NCBI GenBank assembly: GCA_023212695.1
Contig: JALCCG010000165.1
Span: 1 to 48,409 of the forward strand
Length of the DNA: 48,409 nt
Reading direction: 5' to 3'
Origin: Sporisorium sorghi
Lineage: Eukaryota > Basidiomycota > Ustilaginomycetes > Ustilaginales > Ustilaginaceae
In this document: in pieces, positions 1 to 9,150 of the stretch
Layout: every line of letters begins with the position of its first letter
Position numbering within the stretch: the first letter of the stretch is position 1
Translations under genes and position numbers: made by a program
The notes under the pieces: model-generated
Databases searched by the model: none
Told to the model about the DNA's origin: nothing
Seen by the model: only the letters and a program-made list of their open reading frames with translations

Positions 1-1131
1 TTGACTGAAATTGTGCCTGATTCCAAGGGGGACTCACCAGATCAGGGTCAAAATGGGCCAAAAAATGTCAAGTCTGGCAAGTCCCCCTCAATTCCTCATC
101 TACGTGAATTCTGGATCTATGTGAACTATGTTACCAAACAAAACGAGCACAAGATAGGACAAGTGCCATTGTCAGCACACTCTGCATGAAAAAGAGCGTG
201 CCGGCTGCTTCGGTGAAAGCTCACTTGATTGGTCTGAGCAGCATCACCTCAACCCCAGCCAGCAGCCAGTCAGCCTGGCGCTGCCAACGGAGGTTCGAGC
301 ACCGACAGCGCGTACTGTATCCGCCTCCCCGGGACTGCACAGTCTGCCAGCGGGACGGGCTCGTGGCAGAGGAACAGCAGTGCTGCACGCTCCCCTCTTT
401 GCGATTCGTACGGCACGGCAGAGCGGAGCAGAGCGGAGCAGAGTAAGAGCACAAGTAGAAGAGGAGCCTGCGCTTCTTGTTGTTGTTTTTTTACTCTCTG
501 TCCTGCTGCTGCTGCTGCAAATTGCACTGCACTGCCCCTCGGGTTTCCGATGATCGCCAGACAGTCGAATTTTCTTGCAGATTTTGAATTTCTGCCTGCT
601 GCCTGCTGCTTGCTGCTTGTCTTGCACAGCATGAAATGGCAACATCAACAACAAAAGGTCCTTTTGCTGCTGTCTTGTGTTTACCCTGCCTCTCTCTGGT
701 GTTGCAAATTGCTTGCCAGCAGAACCACTCTTGTCATGCGTAGCAGCACCTCCGAATCCAAGCGTGCTTCCAGGATCCAATGGACCTTCGCTCGCAGCTG
801 CGTACATCATTGTTCGTGTGCTCTCGCCCGACTACTGCACCACGCTGCCTGCTTTCCTTCTTGTGCTGGCCTGCGCGAGTGCGTTTGAAGCTGCCCTTTG
901 CCGCGCATCATGCTTTGTGCATTCGGCTGACCGAGACAGTTTCCTGCACCACGCTAGCTTGCCCTTGCCCTAACTCTGCATGCACTGATCGCTCTCGTGC
1001 CCGCCGGCCTGCACAACCGCCTGCCGCCTGCGTTGGCTAAGAGTGCGAGGCTGCCTGAAACCTCGATCTTGACAAGTTGGTCCCTGAACACCGCCTTGCT
1101 CTCCGATTCACTCTGCCGCCGGCTCCTACGT

Positions 1132-1163
<32 letters not shown>

Positions 1164-1344
1164 CCTGAGCCTGCGCCCTGAACTGTCCCCCCTCTCTTCG
1201 AACACTCCCCTCCTCGCTCGGTCGTTTCCTCAAAAGCCTCTTGAATTGGCTCACTCTCGTTTCCTTCTTTCCCTTCTTACGTTCTCCCTTTTCTTATCAC
1301 CAACACCAATCCCTCCCTTGATCCGCCAGAACTCTCTCGCCAGC
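1..1344. other. Non-coding 5' flank with simple repeats
   Basis: I see no gene here. Open frames on both strands are short and low in complexity. The stretch holds GCT/TGC runs, a short tandem GAGCGGAGCA repeat near 422-441, a (GCC)n run at about 1132-1162, and a CT-rich segment (about 1180-1330) leading into the start of the secreted glycoprotein gene. The CT-rich part is probably the promoter/5'UTR of that gene. The first few hundred bases could be the flank of a neighbour outside the window. Confidence 0.6.
1132..1162. repeat. (GCC)n trinucleotide microsatellite
   Basis: About ten uninterrupted GCC units lie roughly 180 bases upstream of the secreted glycoprotein start, in sequence I read as non-coding. 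Confidence 0.9.
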
Positions 1345-2526
1345 ATGTTCTTCTCCAAGACTGTTTCGTCCGTTGTGGGCGCCACCGTTCTCGCCGCTGC
1401 TGCCGTCTCGGCTCAGAACGCTGCGGGCGTGCAACCGTTCAACTTTGGCACCGCCAACCCCGACTACCCCGGTGTCAAGTCGACCGCTAGGAACGGTCCC
1501 ACCAACCCTTCGCAGCCGCAGCTCAACACGCCCATCAACCAGACCTCGGTGTCGCGTCTGGCATCGATCAACTCGATCGACGACTGGTGTACCTTTGGTC
1601 CTCCCGCCACCGGCCAGCCGCTCGCCGATGTTGAGGAGATCACCGTGGCCTACTGCACCAAGCCGCGTAACAACGCGCGTGTTATCCCGGACGGTTCGGT
1701 GACTGGCGCGCACTTTGTCAAGACGCCACTGTACGTGCAGCTCATGGCGGTGGGTGACTTCACCAGCATCGGCTTCATGCAGGGCGACGAGGGTGGAGAG
1801 CTCGACCCGCACGGTGCTACGGGCATGGGCAACCCTGTAGGTGGCAACGTCACCTCGAACGTCTCGGGTGAGGATGTCTTCTACGAGGAGTGGATGAACT
1901 ACGCGTCGTACAACCAGGTGTGCTTCCGCGTGTGCATCGCCGGTAGCGAGCAGGCTCCCACGGCGCTCGAGTGCCAGCACACGCTCGACGTCATGGGCTG
2001 CAACTTTGTCATGCCTGGCAACTACGCCGACAACGTGTTCGAGACGTGCGATGCCGACTCGGCCTACCCGCCCGGACTGTACCCCGAGGGCAACGGCCAG
2101 ACGTCGACGTTCGTGCAGTACTACACGGGTGTCTACACGGTCAACGGCGTGGCGTACTCGTACACCAACGGATCGCCTGATGAGGTTACCCCCACTGCTG
2201 CTTACTCGACCCCGGCCTCGTCCAACTGCCAGACCACTTCTACCATCGCCAACGGCATCAAGTCGATCATCCCCAAGTCGAGCGCCTCGTCGTCCTCCAC
2301 CTCGTCCGGCGCCAAGGCGAGCAAGACCTCGTCCGCCACCTCGGGCTCGTCTGGCTCGGGCTCGTCGTCGTCGGGCTCGTCTGGCTCGTCTGGCTCTTCG
2401 GGTTCGTCTGGATCGTCGAGCAGCACCAACGCCTCGACGACTAGCGGTGCCTCCAAGCTGACCAACAGCGCCGCCGCCGGTGTGGTTGCCCTTGCCGCCG
2501 TCATCGCTGGCGCCATGATGCTATAA
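1345..2526 (+). CDS. Secreted Ser-rich, probably GPI-anchored glycoprotein
   Basis: This encodes 393 residues with no intron. The frame is open upstream, but the ATG at 1345 is preferred because it starts directly with a signal peptide: MFFSKT, a hydrophobic Ala/Val stretch to about residue 22, then a likely cleavage after VSAQ. The ectodomain (about 25-310) has N-glycosylation sequons (NQTS, NVTS) and several paired cysteines (DDWCTFG, AYCTKP, CFRVC, CQHTL, ETCDAD). Residues about 315-375 are almost entirely Ser/Gly/Thr, a typical wall-spanning stalk. The C-terminus is a short hydrophobic tail (Ala/Val rich, ending GAMML) preceded by small residues, as in a GPI signal. Basidiomycete proteins of this build are often called 'macrofage activating glycoprotein'; I make that link from recall only. 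A cell-surface or wall role is inferred; no enzyme motif is visible. Confidence 0.75.
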   Translation: MFFSKTVSSVVGATVLAAAAVSAQNAAGVQPFNFGTANPDYPGVKSTARNGPTNPSQPQLNTPINQTSVSRLASINSIDDWCTFGPPATGQPLADVEEITVAYCTKPRNNARVIPDGSVTGAHFVKTPLYVQLMAVGDFTSIGFMQGDEGGELDPHGATGMGNPVGGNVTSNVSGEDVFYEEWMNYASYNQVCFRVCIAGSEQAPTALECQHTLDVMGCNFVMPGNYADNVFETCDADSAYPPGLYPEGNGQTSTFVQYYTGVYTVNGVAYSYTNGSPDEVTPTAAYSTPASSNCQTTSTIANGIKSIIPKSSASSSSTSSGAKASKTSSATSGSSGSGSSSSGSSGSSGSSGSSGSSSSTNASTTSGASKLTNSAAAGVVALAAVIAGAMML

Positions 2527-3180
2527 GCGTGCGGTCTCTGTCCAAGATACCTCTGCGCATCGCACCTACTCGTCGGGTGCACACCACCATTCGTCATTTC
2601 CCTATAGGACGATGAACAATGTCTGTCTCTTCGCTCGTTTCGCTTCTTGTTCAAGGATGTCATCCTGAACCCTGTTCGATTGCTTGCTCCCAATTGTTGA
2701 TACATACACCTGCAACACACACTCATTCGTCGTCCCCATCTGGTTTCGCGTCGGGTGTCGGAATGTCACTGCATACCTTGGCTCCAATCTGCTCGTGTCG
2801 TGCGTGTGAATGAGTGCAAGCAAATCGTGGTGATCCATATCGCATTGAGAGAAAAGAGACAAAGGTGAATTGCGCTGCTTTGCTTTGCTTGACAAGCGTT
2901 TGCTTTTTGCGCCGTTGCAGCTGAGCTCTTCTTTTTTCTTTTCGGATGTCGGCCAGCTTTTCTTCTCGCTCTTTCTCTCCACACTCGAGGCTTTCGAGAT
3001 GTTCTTGTCACAACGTCATCATTCACCTCGTCAAATGGCGCAACAGCCCACAAGACCCGATACAGAAACAGCTGCGGTCGAGCAAAGCGCCAGTGCGGCG
3101 CGTTCGGTGTAAACGAGGAGCAGCCCCGTTGTCTGGGCAGCAGAAGAATCGACCGAGAGGAGCGACGCCTTGCTTGAACC
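2527..3180. other. Intergenic region, nothing recognised
   Basis: This lies between two genes on the same strand. It must hold the 3' end of the glycoprotein transcript and the promoter of the lipoate ligase. CT-rich patches occur around 2925-2995. I see no conserved coding frame and no RNA gene. Confidence 0.6.
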
Positions 3181-4551
3181 ATGGTCGTCTCGATAGGCGC
3201 TTCGAGGGTCGGCGTTCGCCATGCCATCCGACCAACTCTGCGCAAGACAACACCGCACGCTCCATCATATCGCCCAGCGCCAATAGCAAGGTCGTTGACC
3301 ACATCCACCGCACTCTCATCGCCGACATGTCCACAAGCATACGTATCGCTCTCAACAAATCCCTGGTTCAACTTAGCCTTCGAAGACCACCTCTTCCGCA
3401 CCGTTGATCCGGCAATACCGGTATGCTTCCTGTACCGCAACTCTCCCTGCGTCGTGGTCGGCCGCAATCAAAACCCCTGGAAAGAGCTCAACGCAGCAGC
3501 CATGCTCTCCATCGGCCTGCCCATGGTGCGCCGTCGCTCGGGTGGTGGCACAGTGTACCACGACCTTGGCAACACCAACTACTCGTTCCACACGCCACGC
3601 GAGGCGTTCGATCGGCGCACGCACGCCGAGCTCGTCGCACGCGCGCTCAACTCTGCGCCTATTGCGCTGCACCGCTCACGCACCCATCTCGCGCGTGCCG
3701 ACGTGGGCGCGTACGTCAACGGGCGGAACGACATCTGCATCCGCGTCTGCAGCGGGTTCGATCGCAGCTCCACCGCCAAAACGCGAGCCGAGGCGGACGA
3801 GCGCGGCTTTGAAGAGCGCAAAATCTCTGGGAGCGCGTACAAGCTGGTCAACAGGCGGGCGTATCACCACGGCACGATGCTGCTCTCAGCCAGCCTTGCA
3901 AGTCTGGGCAGTTCGCTCAAGAACGAGCGCGGAGAGCTGCTGGTCACCAAGGGAGTTGCGTCGGTGCCCGCGCCCGTGGCCAACTTGACGGATGCGTTTG
4001 TGGACCGCGAACCGGTGCTGAGCCACGACGGGTTTGTGCGCGCCGTCGTCGCCGAGTTCCACCGCACGTATCCGGGCTCGTACAGCGCAACACACGCAGT
4101 GCAGGTGGACGAATCAAGCCTCGACAGCGCGCAGCACAACGAGGGGCGGTGGAAGCTGCGCGAGAATTTCCAAGAGTTGCAAAGCTGGGGCTGGGTGTTT
4201 GGTCAGACGCCCGAGTTCACACACCGCGTGTCGTTGCCTGACGCTTCGGAGCTCGGGCAGAGGCGGGCGCTAGGCTGGGGCCCGTTCGCGGTCGAGATCC
4301 ACTCCAAGCACGGGATCGTGCTCGACGCCAAGCTGGTCGAGGCGAGGTTCGAGGACAGGCTAGTGGAGAGCGAGGTGCGTCGTGTGGTGCAGGGCTTGCA
4401 AGGCAGGAGATACGATCAACTGGCGCTACCGCCTCCATGGGGACCCTCGTCGACATCAAAAGCAGGCGCACAGGCAGCAAACAAGGGTTGGGCACACGCA
4501 GAGACAAGCGTCGAGGATAAGCTGCTGCATTGGCTTCGAAGCGTGCTCTAG
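3181..4551 (+). CDS. Lipoate-protein ligase A family, mitochondrial (Aim22-like)
   Basis: A 456-residue intronless protein of the LplA/LipB biotin-lipoate ligase fold. The N-terminal 45 residues are rich in Arg, Ser and Thr and lack acidic residues, as in a mitochondrial presequence. The core starts at about residue 53 with NPWFNLAFEDHLF, then GRNQNPWKE (94-102) and the hallmark RRRSGGGTVYHD (117-128) that binds the lipoyl-AMP. KISGSAYKL (212-220) carries the conserved lysine. A C-terminal accessory domain follows (about 320-450, including WGWVFGQTPEF), as in eukaryotic and long bacterial LplA. By family, it attaches or transfers lipoate to the E2 subunits of 2-oxo acid dehydrogenases and to glycine-cleavage H protein in mitochondria. 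Whether it activates free lipoate or transfers it from H protein cannot be read from the sequence. Confidence 0.9.
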   Translation: MVVSIGASRVGVRHAIRPTLRKTTPHAPSYRPAPIARSLTTSTALSSPTCPQAYVSLSTNPWFNLAFEDHLFRTVDPAIPVCFLYRNSPCVVVGRNQNPWKELNAAAMLSIGLPMVRRRSGGGTVYHDLGNTNYSFHTPREAFDRRTHAELVARALNSAPIALHRSRTHLARADVGAYVNGRNDICIRVCSGFDRSSTAKTRAEADERGFEERKISGSAYKLVNRRAYHHGTMLLSASLASLGSSLKNERGELLVTKGVASVPAPVANLTDAFVDREPVLSHDGFVRAVVAEFHRTYPGSYSATHAVQVDESSLDSAQHNEGRWKLRENFQELQSWGWVFGQTPEFTHRVSLPDASELGQRRALGWGPFAVEIHSKHGIVLDAKLVEARFEDRLVESEVRRVVQGLQGRRYDQLALPPPWGPSSTSKAGAQAANKGWAHAETSVEDKLLHWLRSVL

Positions 4552-4658
4552 CAATGATCGTCGTGATCGTCGTCGTCGCTGCTCTGCTGCTGTACCGAGA
4601 AAACAAGGGTCAAGAGTCCCCTAGAAATTTGCTCTTCGCCTTGCTGGAACATCCCTAA

Positions 4659-4695
<37 letters not shown>

Positions 4696-5232
4696 TGTGC
4701 TCGGCTGTGCTTCTCTAAATTCGGCACCACCGAAACAAATCCACCCTTTCTCGCACGCACAGTCCTCTTCTTCTCTCTGATTCGGCTTGAATCCGACAAG
4801 AGGCTGACAAACAATAATGAGCGGAGGAATTGATCAAGAGGCTCCAGCAAGGCGGTGAGTGTTGGCAGAGGGAGAGCAATGAAAATCGTAAAGGGAAAAC
4901 AAATGGCCGCTCTCGGCGCCTACGCTGTGTTGCAACTCAACTCGCCAAAGGGGACAAAAGAGCGAGGCACGCGCTTCGGCTCTTGCTCTGCTGCTTCTCT
5001 CTGATCACCATCATCCTCCTCAACTGTCACTCTTTCCCCCAAATCCCCCACTTGATTCTTGTTTGTCTGCACTCCTGCATCCTCATCACCACCACTTTCC
5101 CCCGGAGCTGGCTCCTCGGAAAGCTTTGTTACTGCATTCCAACTCGATACCTCTCAGTCCCGTCTCAAATCACCATACCATAACATCCTACAAAACATTA
5201 CCTGACTCAATCTGGCATACAACTCGATAACA
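4552..5232. other. Intergenic region with AT microsatellite
   Basis: This is the 3' flank of the lipoate ligase and promoter/5'UTR of the Opy2-like gene. It contains the (TA)n repeat and a C/T- and A-rich stretch (about 4990-5230) typical of a fungal 5'UTR. No coding frame is supported. Confidence 0.6.
4662..4692. repeat. (TA)15 dinucleotide microsatellite
   Basis: About 15 perfect TA units, 110 bases past the stop of the lipoate ligase gene. Confidence 0.95.
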
Positions 5233-7122
5233 ATGCGCCGCTCCCATCCAACCGCATTCGTGCTCAGGAAGCGCGACAGCTGTGCCGTCTGCAACAACAT
5301 CGCCCCCTGCCCCGCCTGTCCAAAAGGTCAACAATGCCAGCAAATCTTTCGCTCCTCTTGCCAAGACTGTCCTGTCAACAAGTGCGTCCCCATCCCTGGC
5401 TACACCGCCAGCGCTGGCTCCAACAAGTCGGCGCTAGGAGGCGGTCTTGCAGCTCTTTTCATCGTTGCTATCGCAGCCGCCATCGCCTTTTGGTTCTGGA
5501 GGCGACTCAAGGCCAGACGTCGCCTCATCGCACTCCACCAAGATGCCATGGAACGACGCGAAAAGCTGCGCAACGAAAAGCAAGCCATGACGCTTCAGAT
5601 CGGTGCACCCAAGTCGTCGTCAGCGCCGGGAGCACGTACACCCACGGACCCCACCTCTCCCTTTGCCATTGTCGACGACGACGACCTGCTCGACAACGAT
5701 ACCGAATATACCCAAGTCACAGGCGTGCTCAACAGCAACAACGACCACGACAGGCTGGGCTCGCTGGCCGAACCCACCGCCTTCCGACGCAGGTCATTTG
5801 GTGCCGCCACCCATCTCTCGCGCATCACCGAGGGGTGCGAAGAGGAGGAGCCATTGCCCAACGCAGGTGCTGGTCATCGCAAACGAAACACGGTCGGCTC
5901 GATCCAGTCGTCCACCGCTCGTTCATTCGCCAGTGGTGCTGGTCCACGCATCAGCGTCGCTTCTGCAACTTCTAGCTTTGCATCGCAAAACATGATTCCG
6001 ATCGCTTTCAAGCCTTCCCCTTTGCACCTCGCTGCTTCTGCTGCTGCTGCTTCTGCAACCACGGCTGGTCCGGCTGCCGCAGACGACGCAGCAGACGACG
6101 CATCGCTGGCGGGATACCAGTCCATCTCGCCAGTTGCACTCCCTTCGACAGCCCACCGTGCGACTGGCGCACCCGCGATCCAGGTCAACACGGCGCGTCA
6201 GGGCCCCGTCCGACCGACGCGTGCGCCCGACCTCAACCTCCGTCTGCCCGAACCGCACAAGCCCGCCACCTCGTCGCCCCTCGCCCAGTCCACTGCGCAC
6301 AACCTTCCCCCCGCATCCGCGCCTCCCAGCCAACCGGCGTACCAGTTCATGTCGATCGACCCCGTCGAGGCGCTCAAGTCGTCGGGACCCTATAGTCGCA
6401 GCGACCGCCCGCTGTCGGGTGCGACGATCAACACCATCGGCTCAACGCACTCGGCCAGCCTGTCGTATGTGCTCTCTGCGCCGCAGGTGATCACGCCCGT
6501 CACGGGTGAGGGTGTGAGGAGGGTGCAGCTGGGTAATGGCGGTAAGGCGCAGCTCGTCAAGGTGCCGAGTCTCAAGCGCAAGGATAAACCCACGGGTAGC
6601 AGAGACGATCCTTTCAGCGACCCGAAGCAGCAGCAGCAGGAGGAGGAGGAGGAGGAGGAGGACGACGACGACGACCTCCTGCCGCCGCCCACGAACCGCT
6701 TTGCCAGCGCAAGCAAAGCTGGAGACGCGCGCCTGTCGACCAACTCGACGTCCACGCTCGGCATCCCCTTCGGCGAGAACCCCTTCGGCCCATCGCCGTT
6801 CTCAGCGCAGCCTCCAACGCAAGCTTCGCCCATCGATGCAGAGGACCGCTCCTCGTGGCTCGGCGGCCACACCACCAGCACCGACGACGACGACGACGCC
6901 TCGTTCGCCTCCGCCAGCAACGGCGCCAGCGACCCGTTCCAAGACCCGTCGTCCATCTCGCGCCCTGCGACCATCAACCAGGACGCCAAGCACGAGCCGG
7001 AACCGCGCACATCCATTGGTGGCTTGAGTCTGCTCGCCCAGTTCCCCTTCGATGTGAGCCAGGCAGCGGCTGGAGCTGGATTGCCCCAGGACGCGCTGCA
7101 GAGGGTCGAGCAGTTCAAGTGA
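5233..7122 (+). CDS. OPY2: Opy2-like membrane anchor, HOG pathway
   Basis: A 629-residue intronless protein. The N-terminus carries eight closely spaced cysteines (C17, C20, C26, C29, C35, C43, C46, C51) in a pattern of CxxC pairs with CPACPKGQQC, matching the extracellular Opy2 domain. One transmembrane helix follows (about 69-89), then a basic stop-transfer stretch (WRRLKARRR). The long cytoplasmic tail (95-629) is mostly disordered: Ser/Pro/Ala rich, with a mixed Gln/Glu/Asp run (around residues 465-485) and repeated NPFGPSPF/DDPF-type short motifs. In yeast, Opy2 is a plasma-membrane anchor that recruits Ste50-Ste11 for osmostress and filamentation MAPK signalling. There is no cleavable signal peptide, as in yeast Opy2. 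The assignment rests on the Cys-rich domain plus one TM; the tail is too divergent to confirm Ste50-binding sites by eye. Confidence 0.75.
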   Translation: MRRSHPTAFVLRKRDSCAVCNNIAPCPACPKGQQCQQIFRSSCQDCPVNKCVPIPGYTASAGSNKSALGGGLAALFIVAIAAAIAFWFWRRLKARRRLIALHQDAMERREKLRNEKQAMTLQIGAPKSSSAPGARTPTDPTSPFAIVDDDDLLDNDTEYTQVTGVLNSNNDHDRLGSLAEPTAFRRRSFGAATHLSRITEGCEEEEPLPNAGAGHRKRNTVGSIQSSTARSFASGAGPRISVASATSSFASQNMIPIAFKPSPLHLAASAAAASATTAGPAAADDAADDASLAGYQSISPVALPSTAHRATGAPAIQVNTARQGPVRPTRAPDLNLRLPEPHKPATSSPLAQSTAHNLPPASAPPSQPAYQFMSIDPVEALKSSGPYSRSDRPLSGATINTIGSTHSASLSYVLSAPQVITPVTGEGVRRVQLGNGGKAQLVKVPSLKRKDKPTGSRDDPFSDPKQQQQEEEEEEEDDDDDLLPPPTNRFASASKAGDARLSTNSTSTLGIPFGENPFGPSPFSAQPPTQASPIDAEDRSSWLGGHTTSTDDDDDASFASASNGASDPFQDPSSISRPATINQDAKHEPEPRTSIGGLSLLAQFPFDVSQAAAGAGLPQDALQRVEQFK

Positions 7123-7329
7123 TGGGAGGCGCAGCAATTTCAAATAACCTTGTTGCACATTGCAAGTCGTGTTTGTGGCGATGCGTATGTGTTGGTGAGA
7201 ACGCTTTCCGGAGTGTTCTGTGAATTTCAAATGTTCGTTTCTCTTCTACTCTCGACGCTTGTATTTACAGTTGAGTTGTGGGGATCATCATGCGACATGA
7301 GCTTGTGTTGGGACGCCTCCCGAGCTGTG

Positions 7330-8988
7330 CTACTCGAAATCGAGCTTCTGGCCCCTCAGAGTCAACCTGATCTTGCTGCCCTCCTTGCTCGGCAGCACCA
7401 CCATGCTCTGGTAATCCGGGTCCGGGAACTTGCCCTCCAGCTCCCACTTGAACAACCTGACAAACGTAGCCACGATCACGCCGATCTGCAGATAGGCGAA
7501 TTGCTCGCCGATGCACCTGTGCCTGCCGGCGCCAAAGGGGAGGTAGGGGCTGTTGGCGCCCGTGCTGATCATGCCGAAACCGAAGTCTTCCTTTTCGTCG
7601 CCGGCGTCCTGCATGGCCGAGGCGGTGGCGGCGTCGAGCCAGCGGTGCGGGTCGAACGACGAGGCGGCCTTCCACAGCTGCGGGTCCACTTGGGACACGC
7701 CGGGCGCCGCCATGATGTAGTGACCTTTGGGGATGACGTAGCTGTCCTCTTTCCTGGACGCAGGCGAGGCCAGGGTGGGGGGCACGGCGAGGTCCGCTTT
7801 CACGTAGCGCATGATCGAGTGCAGCGGCGGATGCAGCCTGAGCGTCTCCTTGACCACGGCGTCGAGCAGCGGCACGCTCGTCTTCTGCGTCTCGTAGTCG
7901 AGCTCTCTCAACTCGGCGCCGTACACCTTGATCTGCTCCTGGTACAGCTCCTCGATGATCTCGGGCCGACTCGCCAGGCGCAGGAACGCCCAGCTGCTCG
8001 TCGCAGACGACGTGTGCTGCCCCGCCATCAGCAGCGCGATCATCATGTGCGCAATCTCGACCGCACTCAGCTGCCGACCATTCTTGTACTTCTGCTCCAT
8101 CAGCGCGGCGATCATGTCGTTCTCCCCATCCGCATCCGCGCCCGACGAGTGTGCGCCGGCGGCGCGGCGCTTGGCGACAATGTCCTGGTAGAACTGCGAC
8201 ATCTTCTTCTGCGCCTTGTCGCGCTTGAAGTTGCTCGGCAGCGGCAGGTTGGGGATCACAAAGTTGATCGGCGTAAAGCCCGAGTCGAGGTCGTGGTAGA
8301 GCTGCGCGAAGGTTTTGTCGAGTCCAGCGCGCACTTCCTTGCCTTGGAGCGTGCGCGAAGCCGTGAGGATGATCACCTCGGACATGGCTTGGAAAATGTC
8401 CACACTGAGCGTGCTGGCCTTTTGGAGAGGAGCGAAGCGCGGATCCGTCTTGATGTACTCCCTGACCTCATCCACGATCTGCGGCACATAGACCCTGAAA
8501 TTGTCCACCGAGAGGCCGACCTTGACAAACTTCTTCTGCTCCATAAACACCGCGTTGGGCACGTCGTACACCACCTCCTTGCCAAACACGGGCGTGGTCA
8601 AGTGCGTATACGCATCCTCCGCAGTCACCTGCTGGTGCTTGGCATTGAACACCAAATTGCTCCCCTTGGGCCCCAGCGCCACCGTAATCCGCCGTCCCAG
8701 CAGCACAAACGTAAACACGTCGCCGTACTTTTCGCGACACTCGAAGAAAAACTTGTACGGGTCAATGCCGTAGTACACCGCCGATCCGATCACGGGCACA
8801 AAGTGAAACACCACGGGCGGGGCATTGCGCGGTGCAGGCAGCAGCAGTTGCGAGGCGACGTTGAGGGCGATTGCGAGGATGGGGAAAACGACGACAAGCG
8901 AGAGAGCCTTGACCGAGGCGGACGAGTGGGCGAGCGGGGTGAGCGCGAACAGCTGGTCGATCAGCGACGTCGATGAGGCGGCGACCAT
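7330..8988 (-). CDS. ERG11: Lanosterol 14-alpha-demethylase (CYP51)
   Basis: A 552-residue cytochrome P450. The first ATG of the frame (at 8988) gives an N-terminal hydrophobic anchor (about 27-48) and then the proline-rich hinge PAPRNAPP, as in ER-bound P450s. Diagnostic parts: FGKEVVYDVPN (135-145), the CYP51 B'-C substrate region; the I-helix MAGQHTSS (321-328), where His replaces the usual acid as in CYP51; the K-helix ETLRLHPPLHSIMR; and the heme loop FGAGRHRCIGEQ with thiolate Cys492. It removes the 14-alpha methyl of lanosterol/eburicol in ergosterol synthesis and is the target of azole fungicides. Tyr141 lies in the VVYDVPN motif and corresponds to the Tyr132/137 position where azole resistance changes occur in other fungi; here it is the wild-type Tyr. 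It is convergent with the Opy2-like gene, about 200 bases between stops. Confidence 0.95.
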   Translation of the reverse strand: MVAASSTSLIDQLFALTPLAHSSASVKALSLVVVFPILAIALNVASQLLLPAPRNAPPVVFHFVPVIGSAVYYGIDPYKFFFECREKYGDVFTFVLLGRRITVALGPKGSNLVFNAKHQQVTAEDAYTHLTTPVFGKEVVYDVPNAVFMEQKKFVKVGLSVDNFRVYVPQIVDEVREYIKTDPRFAPLQKASTLSVDIFQAMSEVIILTASRTLQGKEVRAGLDKTFAQLYHDLDSGFTPINFVIPNLPLPSNFKRDKAQKKMSQFYQDIVAKRRAAGAHSSGADADGENDMIAALMEQKYKNGRQLSAVEIAHMMIALLMAGQHTSSATSSWAFLRLASRPEIIEELYQEQIKVYGAELRELDYETQKTSVPLLDAVVKETLRLHPPLHSIMRYVKADLAVPPTLASPASRKEDSYVIPKGHYIMAAPGVSQVDPQLWKAASSFDPHRWLDAATASAMQDAGDEKEDFGFGMISTGANSPYLPFGAGRHRCIGEQFAYLQIGVIVATFVRLFKWELEGKFPDPDYQSMVVLPSKEGSKIRLTLRGQKLDFE

Positions 8989-9126
8989 GTTGGGCAAGTG
9001 ATTCCGTCTGTGACGTTAGAGGGTATGTGGTGGTAGGCGGTGGTGAAGCACACGCGTGCACAGATGCATGGACAAGAAGAAACACACGCACGCTCTCAGA
9101 CGCAAGAGAAATCGACTGATTTTTTC

Positions 9127-9150
9127 AAAAAAAAAAAAAAAAAAAAAAAA
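9127..9150. repeat. A24 homopolymer upstream of CYP51
   Basis: Twenty-four consecutive A on the plus strand, 140 bases before the CYP51 start on the minus strand. Poly(dA:dT) tracts of this kind commonly exclude nucleosomes in fungal promoters; that role is inference here. Confidence 0.9.

Noticed and set aside
244..810. Minus-strand open frame of 188 codons near the left edge
   Set aside because: Low-complexity Gln/Ser/Arg-rich translation of GCT/TGC repeats; no start context or homology I recognise.
2946..3407. Plus-strand frame overlapping the start of the lipoate ligase
   Set aside because: Out of frame with a well-supported enzyme, Ser/Arg-rich, no domain.
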